Shown piece by piece: positions 1-16,644 of a stretch of DNA of 64,000 nucleotides. The stretch is taken from the NCBI GenBank assembly GCA_022821985.1, contig JAJECP010000039.1, forward strand, positions 87,054 through 151,053. Direction: 5' to 3'. The stretch's first letter is position 1. Each line of letters opens with the position of its first letter. The notes beneath the pieces were generated by a model. The model was not told where the DNA came from. It ran no database searches and saw only the letters and a list, made by a program, of their open reading frames with translations. The position numbers and the translations under genes were made by a program. Source of the DNA: Acidimicrobiia bacterium. Its GTDB lineage: Bacteria > Actinomycetota > Acidimicrobiia > Acidimicrobiales > Poriferisodalaceae.

Positions 1-267
1 GCGGGCACGTTGCTCAGCGACGCCCAGGTGCGCGAGCTCGCCGACCTGCCGTCGCGCGACGAGCTGATGGCGCAGATGCTGGGCGCGTTCGCCGCGCCGC
101 TCACTGCGCTGGGCTCGATGATGAACAACTTGATCGGCGAGGTGTCGGGCCTGCTGCAAGCGCTGGCCGACAAGACACCGGACAGCCCAGCGCCCGCCGA
201 CAAGACCGACGACCCAGACAGCGATCCATCAGACCCAGCCCAAACAGACACGGAGAACAACCAATGA
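1..267 (+). CDS. rplJ: 50S ribosomal protein L10, C-terminal part (cut by window start)
   Basis: L10 anchors L7/L12 dimers to the ribosomal stalk. The frame is open from the first base, so the start lies outside the window. The visible 88 residues hold the end of the globular domain and the long helix that binds L7/L12 (around [18 protein letters not shown]), then an acidic Asp/Pro-rich tail of about 35 residues that is longer than the usual L10 end. The stop overlaps the rplL start as ATGA, so the two are translationally coupled, as is normal for this pair. The assignment rests on the helix and the position directly before rplL. Confidence 0.9.
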   Translation, partial: AGTLLSDAQVRELADLPSRDELMAQMLGAFAAPLTALGSMMNNLIGEVSGLLQALADKTPDSPAPADKTDDPDSDPSDPAQTDTENNQ

Positions 268-656
268 GCACGTCCACCGAAGAGATCCTCGACGCCATCG
301 GCAACATGACGGTGCTCGAGCTGGTCGAGCTGAAGAAGGCGTTCGAAGAGCGCTTCGACGTCACCGCTGCTGCCGCCGCCCCGATGATGGTGGCTGCCGC
401 TGCTGCCGGCGGTGACACCGACGGCGAGGCCGCCGAGGAGGCTGCCGACGAGGTCACGGTCACGCTGACCGCGATCGGCGACAAGAAGGTGCAGGTCATC
501 AAGGAGGTGCGCTCGCTCACCAGCCTGGGACTCAAGGAGGCCAAGGATCTGGTGGAGGCCGCCCCGAAGCCCGTGCTCGAAGGCGTGCCGAAGGCCGACG
601 CCGACAAGGCCAAGGAAGCCCTCGAGGCAGTCGGCGCCAGCGTCGAACTGTCCTAG
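264..656 (+). CDS. rplL: 50S ribosomal protein L7/L12
   Basis: Stalk protein that recruits elongation factors to the ribosome. At 130 residues it has the family length. The N-terminal dimerisation helices ([20 protein letters not shown]) are followed by an Ala-rich hinge and then the C-terminal domain with the conserved [20 protein letters not shown] and LVEAAPKPV segments, the factor-binding face. The ATG overlaps the rplJ stop, and a GGAGA ribosome site lies eight bases upstream inside rplJ. A 253-bp gap to rpoB follows and carries a separate promoter. Confidence 0.98.
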   Translation: MSTSTEEILDAIGNMTVLELVELKKAFEERFDVTAAAAAPMMVAAAAAGGDTDGEAAEEAADEVTVTLTAIGDKKVQVIKEVRSLTSLGLKEAKDLVEAAPKPVLEGVPKADADKAKEALEAVGASVELS

Positions 657-694
657 ACGCGCGCGCATTTCTCACCGCACGCCGCGTGTCGCGG

Positions 695-723
695 TTGTGG
701 CGCCCAGCGTTGCTGGATAGCGT
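695..723 (+). promoter_or_regulatory. Predicted sigma-A-type promoter of rpoBC
   Basis: TTGTGG at 695-700 is separated by 17 bp from TAGCGT at 718-723, matching the TTGnnn-17-TAnnnT plan seen at four other housekeeping genes here. It lies in the 657-909 gap and would give rpoBC an mRNA leader of about 180 bases, which includes a small hairpin (CTGCC at 852-856, GGCAG at 860-864). No terminator is evident after rplL, so rpoBC may also receive read-through. Confidence 0.55.
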
Positions 724-909
724 TGCCAAGGCCGTGGCACAGGTGGCCTCCCCATTCGCGCACCCACCAGTCCCCAGCACCGAGGCCCAGCGGTGGGCTC
801 CCTGTTTGCTGCGGACGCCTGCGACTGCGCGCGCTTCCAGCCCCCCGTCGCCTGCCGCGGGCAGTCGCCTGTGACCCATCCCGAACAACTGAACCACTAG
901 GAGAGTCCG

Positions 910-4572
<3,663 letters not shown>

Positions 4573-4662
4573 TCAGCGCAGCGACACCGCACAGCCGATA
4601 CAGCGCAACCGAAACATCAAGAACTCGCACCACCGATACAGACACAGGGCCGGACATAACGC

Positions 4663-8592
<3,930 letters not shown>

Positions 8593-8596
8593 GCAG

Positions 8597-8625
8597 TTGT
8601 CGTGCTGGGGCGCGCTGCCTAGCCT
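8597..8625 (+). promoter_or_regulatory. Predicted promoter of the rpsL-rpsG-fusA block
   Basis: TTGTCG at 8597-8602 and TAGCCT at 8620-8625 are separated by exactly 17 bp. The element begins five bases after the rpoC stop and lies 138 bp before the rpsL start. Spacing and the -10 sequence match those found before tuf and rplC. Confidence 0.55.
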
Positions 8626-8762
8626 TCAAGGCCGGTTTCGGCGCGCTGCCGGGTGGGGCATTGCGCAGACCTACCCGACTCCTGCCTGTCGACCTGTCCG
8701 CTAGCAATCTGTCCCGCTGACAGCCCCGGCTCGCAGGGGTCTCCCAACTCACTGAGGTTCTG

Positions 8763-9134
8763 GTGCCCACGATCCAGCAGCTGGTCCGCAAGGGCCGAAA
8801 GTCCAAGCCGACGAAGGTGCGTACGCCTGCGTTGAAGGGCTCGCCCCAGCGGCGCGGGGTCTGCACGCGCGTGTACACCCACACGCCGAAGAAGCCGAAC
8901 TCGGCCCTGCGCAAGGTTGCCCGTGTGCGCCTCACCAGCGGTGTCGAGGTGACCGCCTACATCCCGGGCGAGGGCCACAACCTGCAGGAGCACAGCATCG
9001 TGCTGGTGCGCGGCGGCCGGGTGAAGGATCTGCCCGGCGTCCGCTACAAGATCATTCGCGGTGCGCTGGATGCTTCGGGTGTGAATGCCCGCCAGCAGGC
9101 ACGCTCGCGCTACGGCGCCAAGCGGGAGTCCTGA
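8763..9134 (+). CDS. rpsL: 30S ribosomal protein S12
   Basis: Decoding-centre protein of the small subunit. The 123-residue product starts at GTG 8763, with GAGG at 8752-8755 as ribosome site. The conserved [17 protein letters not shown] loop and the [12 protein letters not shown] loop, where streptomycin-resistance changes occur in other bacteria, are both in wild-type form, including the lysine residues. The rpsG start follows the stop after one base. Confidence 0.98.
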   Translation: MPTIQQLVRKGRKSKPTKVRTPALKGSPQRRGVCTRVYTHTPKKPNSALRKVARVRLTSGVEVTAYIPGEGHNLQEHSIVLVRGGRVKDLPGVRYKIIRGALDASGVNARQQARSRYGAKRES

Positions 9135-9135
9135 C

Positions 9136-9606
9136 GTGCCCCGCCGAGGTGCAGCGCCCCGCCGCGACATCGCTCCCGACCCCGTCTACGACTCCGCGCT
9201 GGTCACCCAGTTCATCAACAAGGTGCTGCGGCGCGGCAAGCGCTCGCTGGCCGAGAGCATCGTGTACCAAGCGATGGATCTCGTCGGCGAGCGGACAGGC
9301 GGCGAGCCGCTCGAGATTCTGAAGCGGGCGGTGGACAACACCCGTCCGCAAGTCGAAGTGAAGAGCCGTCGCGTCGGCGGTGCCACGTATCAGGTGCCCG
9401 TCGAGGTGCGCCCTCGCCGCGCCACCGCGCTGGCAATTCGCTGGATCGTGGGCTTCGCCCGCGAGCGCCGCGAGCGCACCATGTCGGAACGACTCGCGAA
9501 CGAGCTGATGGATGCCTCCAACGGCACCGGCTCGGCTGCCAAGCGGCGTGAAGACACGCACCGCATGGCAGAGGCCAACAAGGCCTTCGCCCACTACCGC
9601 TGGTAA
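9136..9606 (+). CDS. rpsG: 30S ribosomal protein S7
   Basis: Primary 16S rRNA binding protein that organises the 3' major domain. The GTG at 9136 gives 156 residues, the family length, and a start of [17 protein letters not shown]; longer in-frame reading from 9085 would run back into rpsL and is rejected. Conserved segments are [39 protein letters not shown] and the C-terminal [20 protein letters not shown]. One base separates it from rpsL, and 67 bp without a clear site separate it from fusA. Confidence 0.97.
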   Translation: MPRRGAAPRRDIAPDPVYDSALVTQFINKVLRRGKRSLAESIVYQAMDLVGERTGGEPLEILKRAVDNTRPQVEVKSRRVGGATYQVPVEVRPRRATALAIRWIVGFARERRERTMSERLANELMDASNGTGSAAKRREDTHRMAEANKAFAHYRW

Positions 9607-9673
9607 CAGCCCGCTGGTGAGCAGTTCGCTGGCGATCTGATCGAGATGTCTGGTCAATTGGGACAACGCTGAA

Positions 9674-11758
9674 ATGGCTCGAACGCAACCTCTCGACCGC
9701 GTCCGCAACATCGGGATCATGGCCCACATCGACGCGGGCAAGACCACGGTGACGGAGCGGATCCTCTACTACACCGGTGTCAACTACAAGATCGGCGAGG
9801 TTCACGACGGCGCCGCCACGATGGACTGGATGGAGCAGGAGCAGGAGCGGGGCATCACCATCACCTCCGCCGCCACCACCTGCCACTGGAACGATCACGT
9901 CATCAACATCATCGATACGCCGGGCCACGTCGACTTCACCGTCGAGGTGGAGCGGTCGCTGCGGGTGCTCGACGGCGCCGTGGCAGTGTTCGACGGCGTC
10001 GCGGGCGTGGAGCCGCAGACCGAGACCGTCTGGCGGCAAGCCGACCGGTACGGCGTGCCGCGGATGTGCTTCATCAACAAGCTCGACCGCACCGGCGCCT
10101 CGTTCTTCGGCTCGCTGGCCAGCATCGAGGACCGGCTCACCCCCAACACGGCCGTCCTGCAGCTGCCGATCGGCCTCGAGGCCGACTTCGAAGGCGTGGT
10201 CGACCTGGTCGAGATGAACGCCGTGGTGTGGAAGGGCGACGACCTCGGCGCCACCTACGACATCGTCGACATTCCCGCCGACCTGGCCGACCAGGCGTCC
10301 GAGTACCGCAGCAAGCTGCTCGAACGGCTCGCCGATGTCGACGAGGACATCATGCTGGCCTACCTCGAAGGCGAAGACGTCGATGCCGACACGATCCGGC
10401 GGGCGGTCCGGCAGGGCACGCTCGACGGCCAGATCGTGCCGGTGCTCACCGGCAGCGCGTTCAAGAACAAGGGCGTGCAGCCGCTGCTCGACGCCGTCAC
10501 GATGTACCTGCCCGCGCCGGTGGACATCCCGGCCATCGCGGGCAGCTCAACGAATGGCAAGGAGGATCTGGAGCGCAAGCCCAGCGACGAAGAGCCGTTC
10601 TCGGCGTTGGCGTTCAAGATCATGACCGACCCTCACGTCGGCAAGCTCACCTATTTCCGGGTGTACAGCGGCAAGTTCGAGCGCGGCGGCCAGGTGCTCA
10701 ACACCACCACGGGCAATCGCGAGCGCATCGGGCGCATCCTGCAGATGCACGCCAACAACCGCGAAGACCGCGACGACATCGGCACCGGCGACATCGTCGC
10801 GGGCATCGGTCTGAAGAACACTCGCACGGGCGACACGCTGTGCGATTCGTCCAAGCCGATCGTGCTCGAGCAGCTCGACTTCCCCGACCCGGTCGTGCAC
10901 GTCGCTGTCGAGCCCAAGTCCAAGGGCGACCAGGACAAGCTGGGCAAGGCGCTCACGGCGCTCAGCGAGGAAGATCCCACCTTCCAGGTCAAGACCGACG
11001 ACGAGACCGGCCAGACCGTGATCTCCGGCATGGGCGAGCTGCACCTTGAGGTGCTGGTCGACCGGATGCTGCGGGAGTTCAAGGTGGACGCCTCGATCGG
11101 CAAGCCGCAGGTGGCTTACCGCGAGACGATCACCTCACCGGTCGACAAGTTCGAGTACCGCCACATCAAGCAGACCGGCGGCTCGGGCCAGTACGCGGTG
11201 GTGGTCATCAACCTGCGCCCATCGGATCCCGGCGAGGGCTACGTCTTCGAGGACCACATCCGCGGCGGCGTGATCCCGCGCGAGTACATCTCGTCGGTCG
11301 ATGCCGGCTTGCAGTCGTCGCTGGAGAACGGCCCGCTCGCGGGCTTCCCGCTGGTGGACGTGGCCGTCGACCTGATCGACGGCAACCATCACGACGTCGA
11401 CTCCTCGGAGATGGCGTTCAAGATCGCCGGCACGATGGCCATGCGCGACGCAGCGAGGCTGGCACGGCCGGTCTTGCTCGAGCCGGTCATGTCGGTGGAG
11501 GTCGTGACGCCCGAGCACTACATGGGCGACGTCATCGGCGACCTCAACTCACGGCGCGGCCGGGTCGGGCAGATGGAGCTGCGCGGCGTGAACCAGGTGA
11601 TCGACGCCAAGGTGCCGCTGTCGGAGATGTTCGGCTACGCCAACGACCTCCGGTCCCGCACCCAGGGCCGGGCGACCTACAGCATGCAATTCGACAACTA
11701 CGAGCAGGTGCCGCGCACCATCGCCGAGGAGATCATCAAGCGCATCCGCGGCGAATGA
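9674..11758 (+). CDS. fusA: Elongation factor G
   Basis: GTPase that drives ribosomal translocation. The 694-residue protein has the P-loop AHIDAGKTT near residue 20, switch motifs [11 protein letters not shown] and DTPGHVDF, and NKLDRTG as the guanine-specificity motif, followed by domains II to V ([14 protein letters not shown] marks the domain III/IV part). Length and order are those of canonical EF-G1. The start ATG at 9674 has a poor ribosome site. Coupling with rpsL-rpsG is the usual str-operon arrangement. Confidence 0.98.
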   Translation: MARTQPLDRVRNIGIMAHIDAGKTTVTERILYYTGVNYKIGEVHDGAATMDWMEQEQERGITITSAATTCHWNDHVINIIDTPGHVDFTVEVERSLRVLDGAVAVFDGVAGVEPQTETVWRQADRYGVPRMCFINKLDRTGASFFGSLASIEDRLTPNTAVLQLPIGLEADFEGVVDLVEMNAVVWKGDDLGATYDIVDIPADLADQASEYRSKLLERLADVDEDIMLAYLEGEDVDADTIRRAVRQGTLDGQIVPVLTGSAFKNKGVQPLLDAVTMYLPAPVDIPAIAGSSTNGKEDLERKPSDEEPFSALAFKIMTDPHVGKLTYFRVYSGKFERGGQVLNTTTGNRERIGRILQMHANNREDRDDIGTGDIVAGIGLKNTRTGDTLCDSSKPIVLEQLDFPDPVVHVAVEPKSKGDQDKLGKALTALSEEDPTFQVKTDDETGQTVISGMGELHLEVLVDRMLREFKVDASIGKPQVAYRETITSPVDKFEYRHIKQTGGSGQYAVVVINLRPSDPGEGYVFEDHIRGGVIPREYISSVDAGLQSSLENGPLAGFPLVDVAVDLIDGNHHDVDSSEMAFKIAGTMAMRDAARLARPVLLEPVMSVEVVTPEHYMGDVIGDLNSRRGRVGQMELRGVNQVIDAKVPLSEMFGYANDLRSRTQGRATYSMQFDNYEQVPRTIAEEIIKRIRGE

Positions 11759-11819
11759 CCTAGCTGGCTGCTGGAGGGCCGCAGTCGGCTCCGGGCCGCC
11801 TTTTGTGGCTGGGGGCCTA

Positions 11820-11848
11820 TTGGAACTGGGCCACGGCATCCCTAGCCT
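11820..11848 (+). promoter_or_regulatory. Predicted promoter of tuf
   Basis: TTGGAA at 11820-11825 and TAGCCT at 11843-11848 are 17 bp apart, inside the 187-bp fusA-tuf gap. The predicted transcript starts around 11855, inside a perfect palindrome. The GC-rich stretch ending in TTTT near 11803 did not fold into a convincing terminator by eye. Confidence 0.55.
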
Positions 11849-11850
11849 CA

Positions 11851-11867
11851 CACCGTTCAGAACGGTG
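11851..11867. promoter_or_regulatory. 8-1-8 palindrome at the tuf transcription start
   Basis: CACCGTTC, one A, then GAACGGTG form a perfect inverted repeat of 17 bp. It begins two bases after the tuf -10 element and so overlaps the expected transcription start. It could be a repressor or activator site on DNA, or a 5'-terminal mRNA hairpin. The factor is unknown. Confidence 0.5.
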
Positions 11868-11945
11868 AAGAAACAAAGAAAAACGACATCCCTGCACCTC
11901 ACTCACCCCCGATAGGCGAGCAGAACCCCGAAAGGCGGGTACGAC

Positions 11946-13130
11946 ATGGCAAAAGAGCGTTTCGAGCGGACCAAGCCTCACGTCAACGTGGGCACGATGG
12001 GCCACATCGACCATGGCAAGACGACACTGACGGCTGCCATCACGCGCGTGCTGTCCGAACAGGTCGGCGGCCAGGCCACGGCCTTCGACGAGATCGACAA
12101 GGCACCCGAAGAGCGTGAGCGCGGCATCACGATCTCGATCGCGCACGTCGAGTACGAGACGGCCAACCGGCATTACGCGCACGTCGACATGCCCGGTCAC
12201 GCCGACTACATCAAGAACATGATCACCGGCGCCGCCCAGGTGGACGGCGCCATCTTGGTGGTGTCCGCCGCTGACGGCCCGATGCCCCAGACGCGTGAGC
12301 ACGTGCTGCTGGCCCGCCAGGTCGGCGTGCCCTACATCGTGGTCGCCCTCAACAAGGTCGACATGGTCGACGATGAGGAGCTGCTCGAGCTGGTCGAGCT
12401 CGAGGTACGCGAGCTGCTCAGCGAGTACGAGTTCCCCGGCGACGACGTGCCGGTGGTCCGCGTCTCCGCGCTGAATGCGCTGGAGGGCGACGCGGCTGCC
12501 GCCGAGCAGGTCGTCGAGCTGATGAACGCGGTCGACGAGTACGTACCCGAGCCCGAGCGCGACACCGAGCGCCCGTTCCTGATGCCGATCGAGGACGTCT
12601 TCTCGATCACTGGCCGCGGCACCGTAGTGACCGGCAAGATCGAGCAGGGCATCATCAACTCCGGTGACGAGGTCGAGATCGTGGGCATCCGCGAGACGCA
12701 GACCACCACGGTGACCGGCGTCGAGATGTTCCGCAAGATCCTCGATCAGGGCCAGGCGGGCGACAACGTCGGCCTGCTGCTGCGCGGCACCGGCAAGGAC
12801 GAGGTGGAGCGCGGCCAGGTCTGCACCCGCAAGGGCGCGATCACCCCGCACACCAAGTTCGAGGCGCAGGTCTACGTGCTCACCAAGGACGAGGGAGGGC
12901 GGCACAAGCCGTTCTTCTCGAACTACCGCCCGCAGTTCTATTTCCGCACCACCGACATCACCGGTGTGGTCGAGCTGCCGTCGGGCACCGAGATGTGCAT
13001 GCCGGGCGACAACACCGAGATGACCGTCGAGCTGATCAACCCGATCGCGATGGACGAGGGCTTGCGCTTCGCCATCCGCGAGGGCGGGCGCACTGTGGGC
13101 GCCGGCCGGGTCACCAAGATCGTCCAGTAA
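11946..13130 (+). CDS. tuf: Elongation factor Tu
   Basis: GTPase that delivers aminoacyl-tRNA to the ribosome. The 394 residues carry GHIDHGKTT (P-loop), [28 protein letters not shown] and NKVDMVDD, then the two beta-barrel domains ending in [10 protein letters not shown]. The ATG at 11946 follows CCGAAAGGCGGGT (11928-11940), whose AAAGGCGG is a near-consensus ribosome site. It has its own promoter and is followed by rpsJ after 32 bp. Confidence 0.99.
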   Translation: MAKERFERTKPHVNVGTMGHIDHGKTTLTAAITRVLSEQVGGQATAFDEIDKAPEERERGITISIAHVEYETANRHYAHVDMPGHADYIKNMITGAAQVDGAILVVSAADGPMPQTREHVLLARQVGVPYIVVALNKVDMVDDEELLELVELEVRELLSEYEFPGDDVPVVRVSALNALEGDAAAAEQVVELMNAVDEYVPEPERDTERPFLMPIEDVFSITGRGTVVTGKIEQGIINSGDEVEIVGIRETQTTTVTGVEMFRKILDQGQAGDNVGLLLRGTGKDEVERGQVCTRKGAITPHTKFEAQVYVLTKDEGGRHKPFFSNYRPQFYFRTTDITGVVELPSGTEMCMPGDNTEMTVELINPIAMDEGLRFAIREGGRTVGAGRVTKIVQ

Positions 13131-13162
13131 CCCGGGTTTCCGGCGAACAGTCAGGCACTCAG

Positions 13163-13477
13163 ATGGCAGCACCTCGGATCCGGATGCGGCTCAAGGCCTA
13201 CGACCACGAGATCGTGGACCAGTCGGCGCAGAAGATCACCGAGACGGTGCTGCGCACCAACGCCAAGGTGCGGGGCCCGGTGCCGCTGCCCACCGAGAAG
13301 CATCGCTACACGGTCGTGCGGTCTCCTCATAAGGACAAGGACTCGCGCGAGCACTTCGAGATGCGGATCCACAAGCGCCTGATCGATGTGATCGATCCCA
13401 CCGACAAGACGGTCGACTCGCTCCAGCGTCTCGACCTGCCTGCCGGCGTCGAGATCGAACTCAAAGTCCAGCCTTAG
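13163..13477 (+). CDS. rpsJ: 30S ribosomal protein S10
   Basis: Small-subunit protein that also serves as NusE in antitermination. The ATG at 13163 gives 104 residues, the family length; the longer frame from 12995 lies within tuf and is rejected. Conserved parts are [40 protein letters not shown] and [16 protein letters not shown]. It normally opens the S10 operon and is followed at once by rplC, but here rplC lies 9.9 kb downstream and a tandem hairpin array follows the stop. Confidence 0.97.
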   Translation: MAAPRIRMRLKAYDHEIVDQSAQKITETVLRTNAKVRGPVPLPTEKHRYTVVRSPHKDKDSREHFEMRIHKRLIDVIDPTDKTVDSLQRLDLPAGVEIELKVQP

Positions 13478-13486
13478 CGCGCTACC

Positions 13487-13566
13487 CGCCCGCGAGCGGG
13501 CGCTGTGCTGGTTCTATCCGCCCGCAAGCGGGCGCAGTGCTGGTTCTATCCGCCCGCGAGCGGGCG
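13487..13566. repeat. Three tandem hairpins with 32-bp period between rpsJ and the MoaD-like gene
   Basis: The 16-base inverted repeat CGCCCGCGAGCGGGCG occurs at 13487-13502 and 13551-13566, with a one-base loop variant (CAAG) at 13519-13534. The spacers after copies 1 and 2 (CTGTGCTGGTTCTATC and CAGTGCTGGTTCTATC) differ at one base, so the whole 32-bp unit is tandemly repeated. The array lies between two convergent genes and could act as a bidirectional terminator, although no U-run follows. The third copy lies inside the minus-strand gene ending at 13546 and encodes its last residues. Confidence 0.85.
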
Positions 13567-13797
13567 GACTAAGTGCACCTCTGAGGTTGGGGTGAGGGCT
13601 TCGAGCCAGGGGTCGGGGATGATCTCGCCGTCGATGGCGACTGCCGTCGAGGACGTCTCGACGAGGTGTGCGTTGAGCGACGGGTAGAGCTCTGCGAGCT
13701 GACGCACCAGGTCGCGCACATTCGCAGCGTCGATGGTGACCTCAGATGTGCCGCCGGTGTGCTGGCGCTGGTCGGTCGAGAAGTGAACGACCGCCAT
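13546..13797 (-). CDS. MoaD/ThiS-like sulfur-carrier protein
   Basis: Small beta-grasp protein of 83 residues ending in SEVHLVRPLAGG. The terminal Gly-Gly is the hallmark of MoaD and ThiS carriers, whose C-terminus is activated and thiocarboxylated to supply sulfur, for MoaD to molybdopterin. Typical family features are the early beta strand, the VRDLVRQLAELYPSL helix and a hydrophobic penultimate strand. It lies 42 bp downstream of the molybdenum-hydroxylase large subunit on the same strand, which favours a role in making the cofactor of that enzyme. The last six codons lie in the third copy of the hairpin array. A ubiquitin-like modifier role cannot be excluded. Confidence 0.75.
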   Translation of the reverse strand: MAVVHFSTDQRQHTGGTSEVTIDAANVRDLVRQLAELYPSLNAHLVETSSTAVAIDGEIIPDPWLEALTPTSEVHLVRPLAGG

Positions 13798-13839
13798 CGA
13801 GTCGCCCCGACGAATCGGCTCAGCGGCTTCGGGCTGCGA

Positions 13840-16113
13840 TCAGCTCTCGGCGGCCGTCAGCGCTTCCAGCACTCGCGGTGGCGAGAGCGGCAGGTCGGTG
13901 ATGCGCACGCCGGTGGCATCGGCAACGGCGTTGGCCATCACCGGCAGCGGCGGCACGATGCCCACCTCGCCGACACCGCGCACGCCATAGGGATGCGACG
14001 GGTTCGGCACCTCCACGATGCAGGTCTCGATCATCGGCAGGTCCGATGCCACCGGGATGCGGTAGTCGAGGAATCCCGGGTTCTCGAGGTTGCCGTCGTC
14101 GGAGTAGATGTACTCCTCGTTCAGCGCCCAGCCGATGCCCTGCACCACGCCGCCCTGCATCTGGCCTTCCACGTAGCTGGGGTGGATCGCTGTGCCGGCG
14201 TCCTGCGCGGTGGTGTAACGCTCGACGGTGACCCGCCCGGTTTCCTGGTCAACCGACACGTCGGCGACCTGGACCGAGAAGGCCGGGCCGGCGCCCCGGG
14301 CATTCAGCGACGCGGTGGCGCCCAGCGGGCCGCCAGTGCGCTTGGCATTGCCGGTGATGGCGGCCAGCGTCAGCGGTTCCTGCTCGCCAGGTCCGTGCAC
14401 GGCCGAGCCGTCCACCCACTCGACCTCTTCGACATCGCAATCCCAGGTCTTGGCCGCACGCTTGCGCAGCTGCTCCTTGAGATCGCGGCAGGCCTCCACG
14501 ACGGCCATGCCCGTCGCGAACGTGGCGCGGCTGCCCTCAGTCACGTCGGTGAAGCCGACTACCTCGGTGTCGCCCACGACCGGCTGGATCAGGTGCACGT
14601 CGAGGCCCAGCTCCTCGGCGGCCATCAGCGCCATCGACGCGCGGCTGCCGCCGATGTCGGGGCTGCCGGTGATCACCGTGGCGGTGCCGTTCTCGTTCAG
14701 GTTCACCGTCGCGCTCGACGCCTCGCCGATGTTGAACCAGAAACCGCTGGCCACGCCGCGGCCCTGCCCTTCGGGCAGCTCCGACTGGTAGTGGTCGCTG
14801 TCGCGGATCGCTCCGAGGCACTCGCGCAAGCCGATCATCGGCCACTTGGGTCCGTACGGTGTCGGGTCGCCCTGCGAGGGGCAGTTCTGGATGCGGAGGT
14901 CGAGCGGGTCCATGCCGACACGCTCGGCTATCTCGTCGACCACCGAGTCCATCGCGAACGCTGCTGCAGGCGCCGAGGGGGCCCGGTAGGCCACGTTGAC
15001 CGGCCGGTTGAGCACCACGTCGAAGCCCTCCACATAGAGGTGATCGAGGGTGTAGGCCGACACGACGCACATGCAGCCGAGCATCGCGGCGATGCCCTGG
15101 AAGGCCCCGTTCTCGTATGCCAGCCAGGCCTTCGCCGTGGTGATGGTGCCGTCGTTGCGGGCGCCGACCTTCATCTTGATGATGGCCCCGGGTGCCGGGC
15201 CGGTTGCCCGGAACACGTCCTCACGGCTCATCACGATCTTGACCGGTCGGCCCGCTTTCGTCGAGAGCAGTGCCGCCACCGGCTCGATGTAGATCGTCGT
15301 CTTGCCGCCGAAGCCGCCGCCGATCTCCGCGGGGATCACCTTGATGCGCGAGGTGTCCCATCCGAGCACCGTGGCTGTCGACGAGCGCACCATGAAGTGG
15401 CCCTGGGAGGAGGCCCAAATGACCGCCTTGCCTTCCTGGTCGCAGTCGACCACACAGGCGTGCGGCTCGATGTAGCCCTGGTGCACCGCCTGGGTCGAGA
15501 ACTCCCGCTCGATCACGATGTCGGCCTCGGCGAAACCTTGCTCGACGTCGCCGCGCTCGTACACCGTGCGGGCCGCGATGTTCGACGGCTCGGTGGGCCG
15601 CGGCTCGACACCGCGCGTGAACAGGTTGTCGTGCAGCACTGGCGCGTCGTCGGCCATCGCGTCGGAGATGTTCAGCACGTGGGGGAGCAGCTCGTAGGTG
15701 ACCTCGATGGCCTCCGCCGCTGCCTTGGCCTCGCGCCGGGTGGACGCCGCTACCGCAGCCACGGCGTGGCCGCTGTACAGCACCGTGTCGCGGGCGATGA
15801 CCGTGCACATCAAGTTGCGCGTCGCGCCCTTGGGCGGTGCTTCGGGGAAATCGGCCCCGGTGACCACCGCTTTCACGCCGGGCATCGCCTCGGCGGCTGA
15901 GGTGTCGATCGAGACGATCCGTGCGTGGGGATGCGGCGAGCGCAGGATGTGCCCGTACAGCATTCCCGGCAGGTTCAGATCGGCCGCGTAGCGGGCCTTG
16001 CCGGCGACCTTGTCGAGCCCGTCATGGCGGACGGGGCGGGTGCCGACCCAGCGGTAGCCGCTGGCTCCGTTGCCATTGGTGCCGGTGCTTGCAGCAGCTT
16101 CAGTAGTGCTCAT
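13840..16113 (-). CDS. Molybdenum hydroxylase, molybdopterin-binding large subunit (xanthine dehydrogenase/CO dehydrogenase family)
   Basis: Catalytic subunit of an oxidoreductase of the xanthine oxidase family, 757 residues. The N-terminal hammerhead domain (DGLDKVAGKARYAADL) is followed by cofactor-binding segments (EIGGGFGGKT, QGGVVQGIGWAL) and the active-site Glu716 in GVRGVGEVG near the C-terminus. The substrate loop reads VAYRAPSAPAAAFAMDS. It lacks the AYRCSFR signature of form I CO dehydrogenase, so CO is not the expected substrate, and the true substrate cannot be read from sequence. The gene is third in a minus-strand order FAD, 2Fe-2S, molybdenum subunit, 51 bp after the 2Fe-2S gene, and is followed by the MoaD-like gene. 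Confidence 0.9.
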   Translation of the reverse strand: MSTTEAAASTGTNGNGASGYRWVGTRPVRHDGLDKVAGKARYAADLNLPGMLYGHILRSPHPHARIVSIDTSAAEAMPGVKAVVTGADFPEAPPKGATRNLMCTVIARDTVLYSGHAVAAVAASTRREAKAAAEAIEVTYELLPHVLNISDAMADDAPVLHDNLFTRGVEPRPTEPSNIAARTVYERGDVEQGFAEADIVIEREFSTQAVHQGYIEPHACVVDCDQEGKAVIWASSQGHFMVRSSTATVLGWDTSRIKVIPAEIGGGFGGKTTIYIEPVAALLSTKAGRPVKIVMSREDVFRATGPAPGAIIKMKVGARNDGTITTAKAWLAYENGAFQGIAAMLGCMCVVSAYTLDHLYVEGFDVVLNRPVNVAYRAPSAPAAAFAMDSVVDEIAERVGMDPLDLRIQNCPSQGDPTPYGPKWPMIGLRECLGAIRDSDHYQSELPEGQGRGVASGFWFNIGEASSATVNLNENGTATVITGSPDIGGSRASMALMAAEELGLDVHLIQPVVGDTEVVGFTDVTEGSRATFATGMAVVEACRDLKEQLRKRAAKTWDCDVEEVEWVDGSAVHGPGEQEPLTLAAITGNAKRTGGPLGATASLNARGAGPAFSVQVADVSVDQETGRVTVERYTTAQDAGTAIHPSYVEGQMQGGVVQGIGWALNEEYIYSDDGNLENPGFLDYRIPVASDLPMIETCIVEVPNPSHPYGVRGVGEVGIVPPLPVMANAVADATGVRITDLPLSPPRVLEALTAAES

Positions 16114-16164
16114 GTTCAGGTGTCCTTCTGCGATATCAGGAGAGTCTCAGCCAGCCGATGTCAA

Positions 16165-16644
16165 TCAGGCTGGGGTACGGATCTGGACGGCGGCCTCGAG
16201 CACCGAGCGCACGATCTTGTCGTAGCCGGTGCAGCGGCACAGGTTGCCGGCGAGCGCGTAGCGCACTTCGGTCTCAGTGGGGTCGGGGTTCTCGTCGAGG
16301 AGCGCCTTGGCGGCGATGAGGAACCCGGGCGTGCAGATGCCGCATTGCAGCGCCGCGCCTTCGAGGAAGCACTGCTGCAGCGGGTGCAGCTCATCTGCGC
16401 TGGCGAGACCTTCGCAGGTGGTGATGGAGGCGCCGTCGGCCTCCGGAGCGAAGATCAGGCAGGCGCACTGCAGCCGCCCGTCCATGATGACCGAGCAGGC
16501 GCCGCAGTCGCCGGTGCCGCAGCCTTCCTTGGCCCCGATCAAGCCCAGCTCGTCTCGCAGGGCATTGAGCAGCGATTCGCCGTCTTCGGTCAGAAAATCA
16601 ACGGCGTCGCCGTTGACCTCGCAGTTCACATGGGTGCGGCTCAT
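16165..16644 (-). CDS. Molybdenum hydroxylase, 2Fe-2S small subunit
   Basis: Electron-transfer subunit of 159 residues. The first, ferredoxin-like cluster is bound by Cys42, Cys47, Cys50 and a cysteine at 60 or 62 (GCGTGDCGACSV...LQCAC). The second sits in the helical domain with Cys101, Cys104, Cys136 and Cys138 (LQCGICTPG and NLCRCTGY). This is the full ligand set of the family. The ATG at 16644 overlaps the stop of the FAD-subunit gene by one base (TGATG), so the two are translationally coupled. Confidence 0.93.
   Translation of the reverse strand: MSRTHVNCEVNGDAVDFLTEDGESLLNALRDELGLIGAKEGCGTGDCGACSVIMDGRLQCACLIFAPEADGASITTCEGLASADELHPLQQCFLEGAALQCGICTPGFLIAAKALLDENPDPTETEVRYALAGNLCRCTGYDKIVRSVLEAAVQIRTPA

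Noticed and set aside
9085..9135. Upstream GTG start for rpsG
   Set aside because: It lies inside rpsL and would add 17 residues unknown in S7; GTG 9136 gives the family N-terminus and length.
11770..11810. Terminator with TTTT after fusA
   Set aside because: The GC-rich bases before TTTT do not form a continuous stem, only short interrupted pairs.
11855..11863. GTTCAGAAC as a LexA-type SOS box before tuf
   Set aside because: The half-sites are in the opposite order and at the wrong spacing compared with GAAC-N4-GTTC.
13487..13566. CRISPR-like periodicity (three repeats, 32-bp period)
   Set aside because: The spacers are nearly identical, so this is a plain tandem repeat. No cas genes are present.
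13666..15900. 744-codon plus-strand frame antisense to the molybdenum hydroxylase large subunit
   Set aside because: The sequence is His/Arg/Gly-rich without any motif, while the minus strand has all family signatures.
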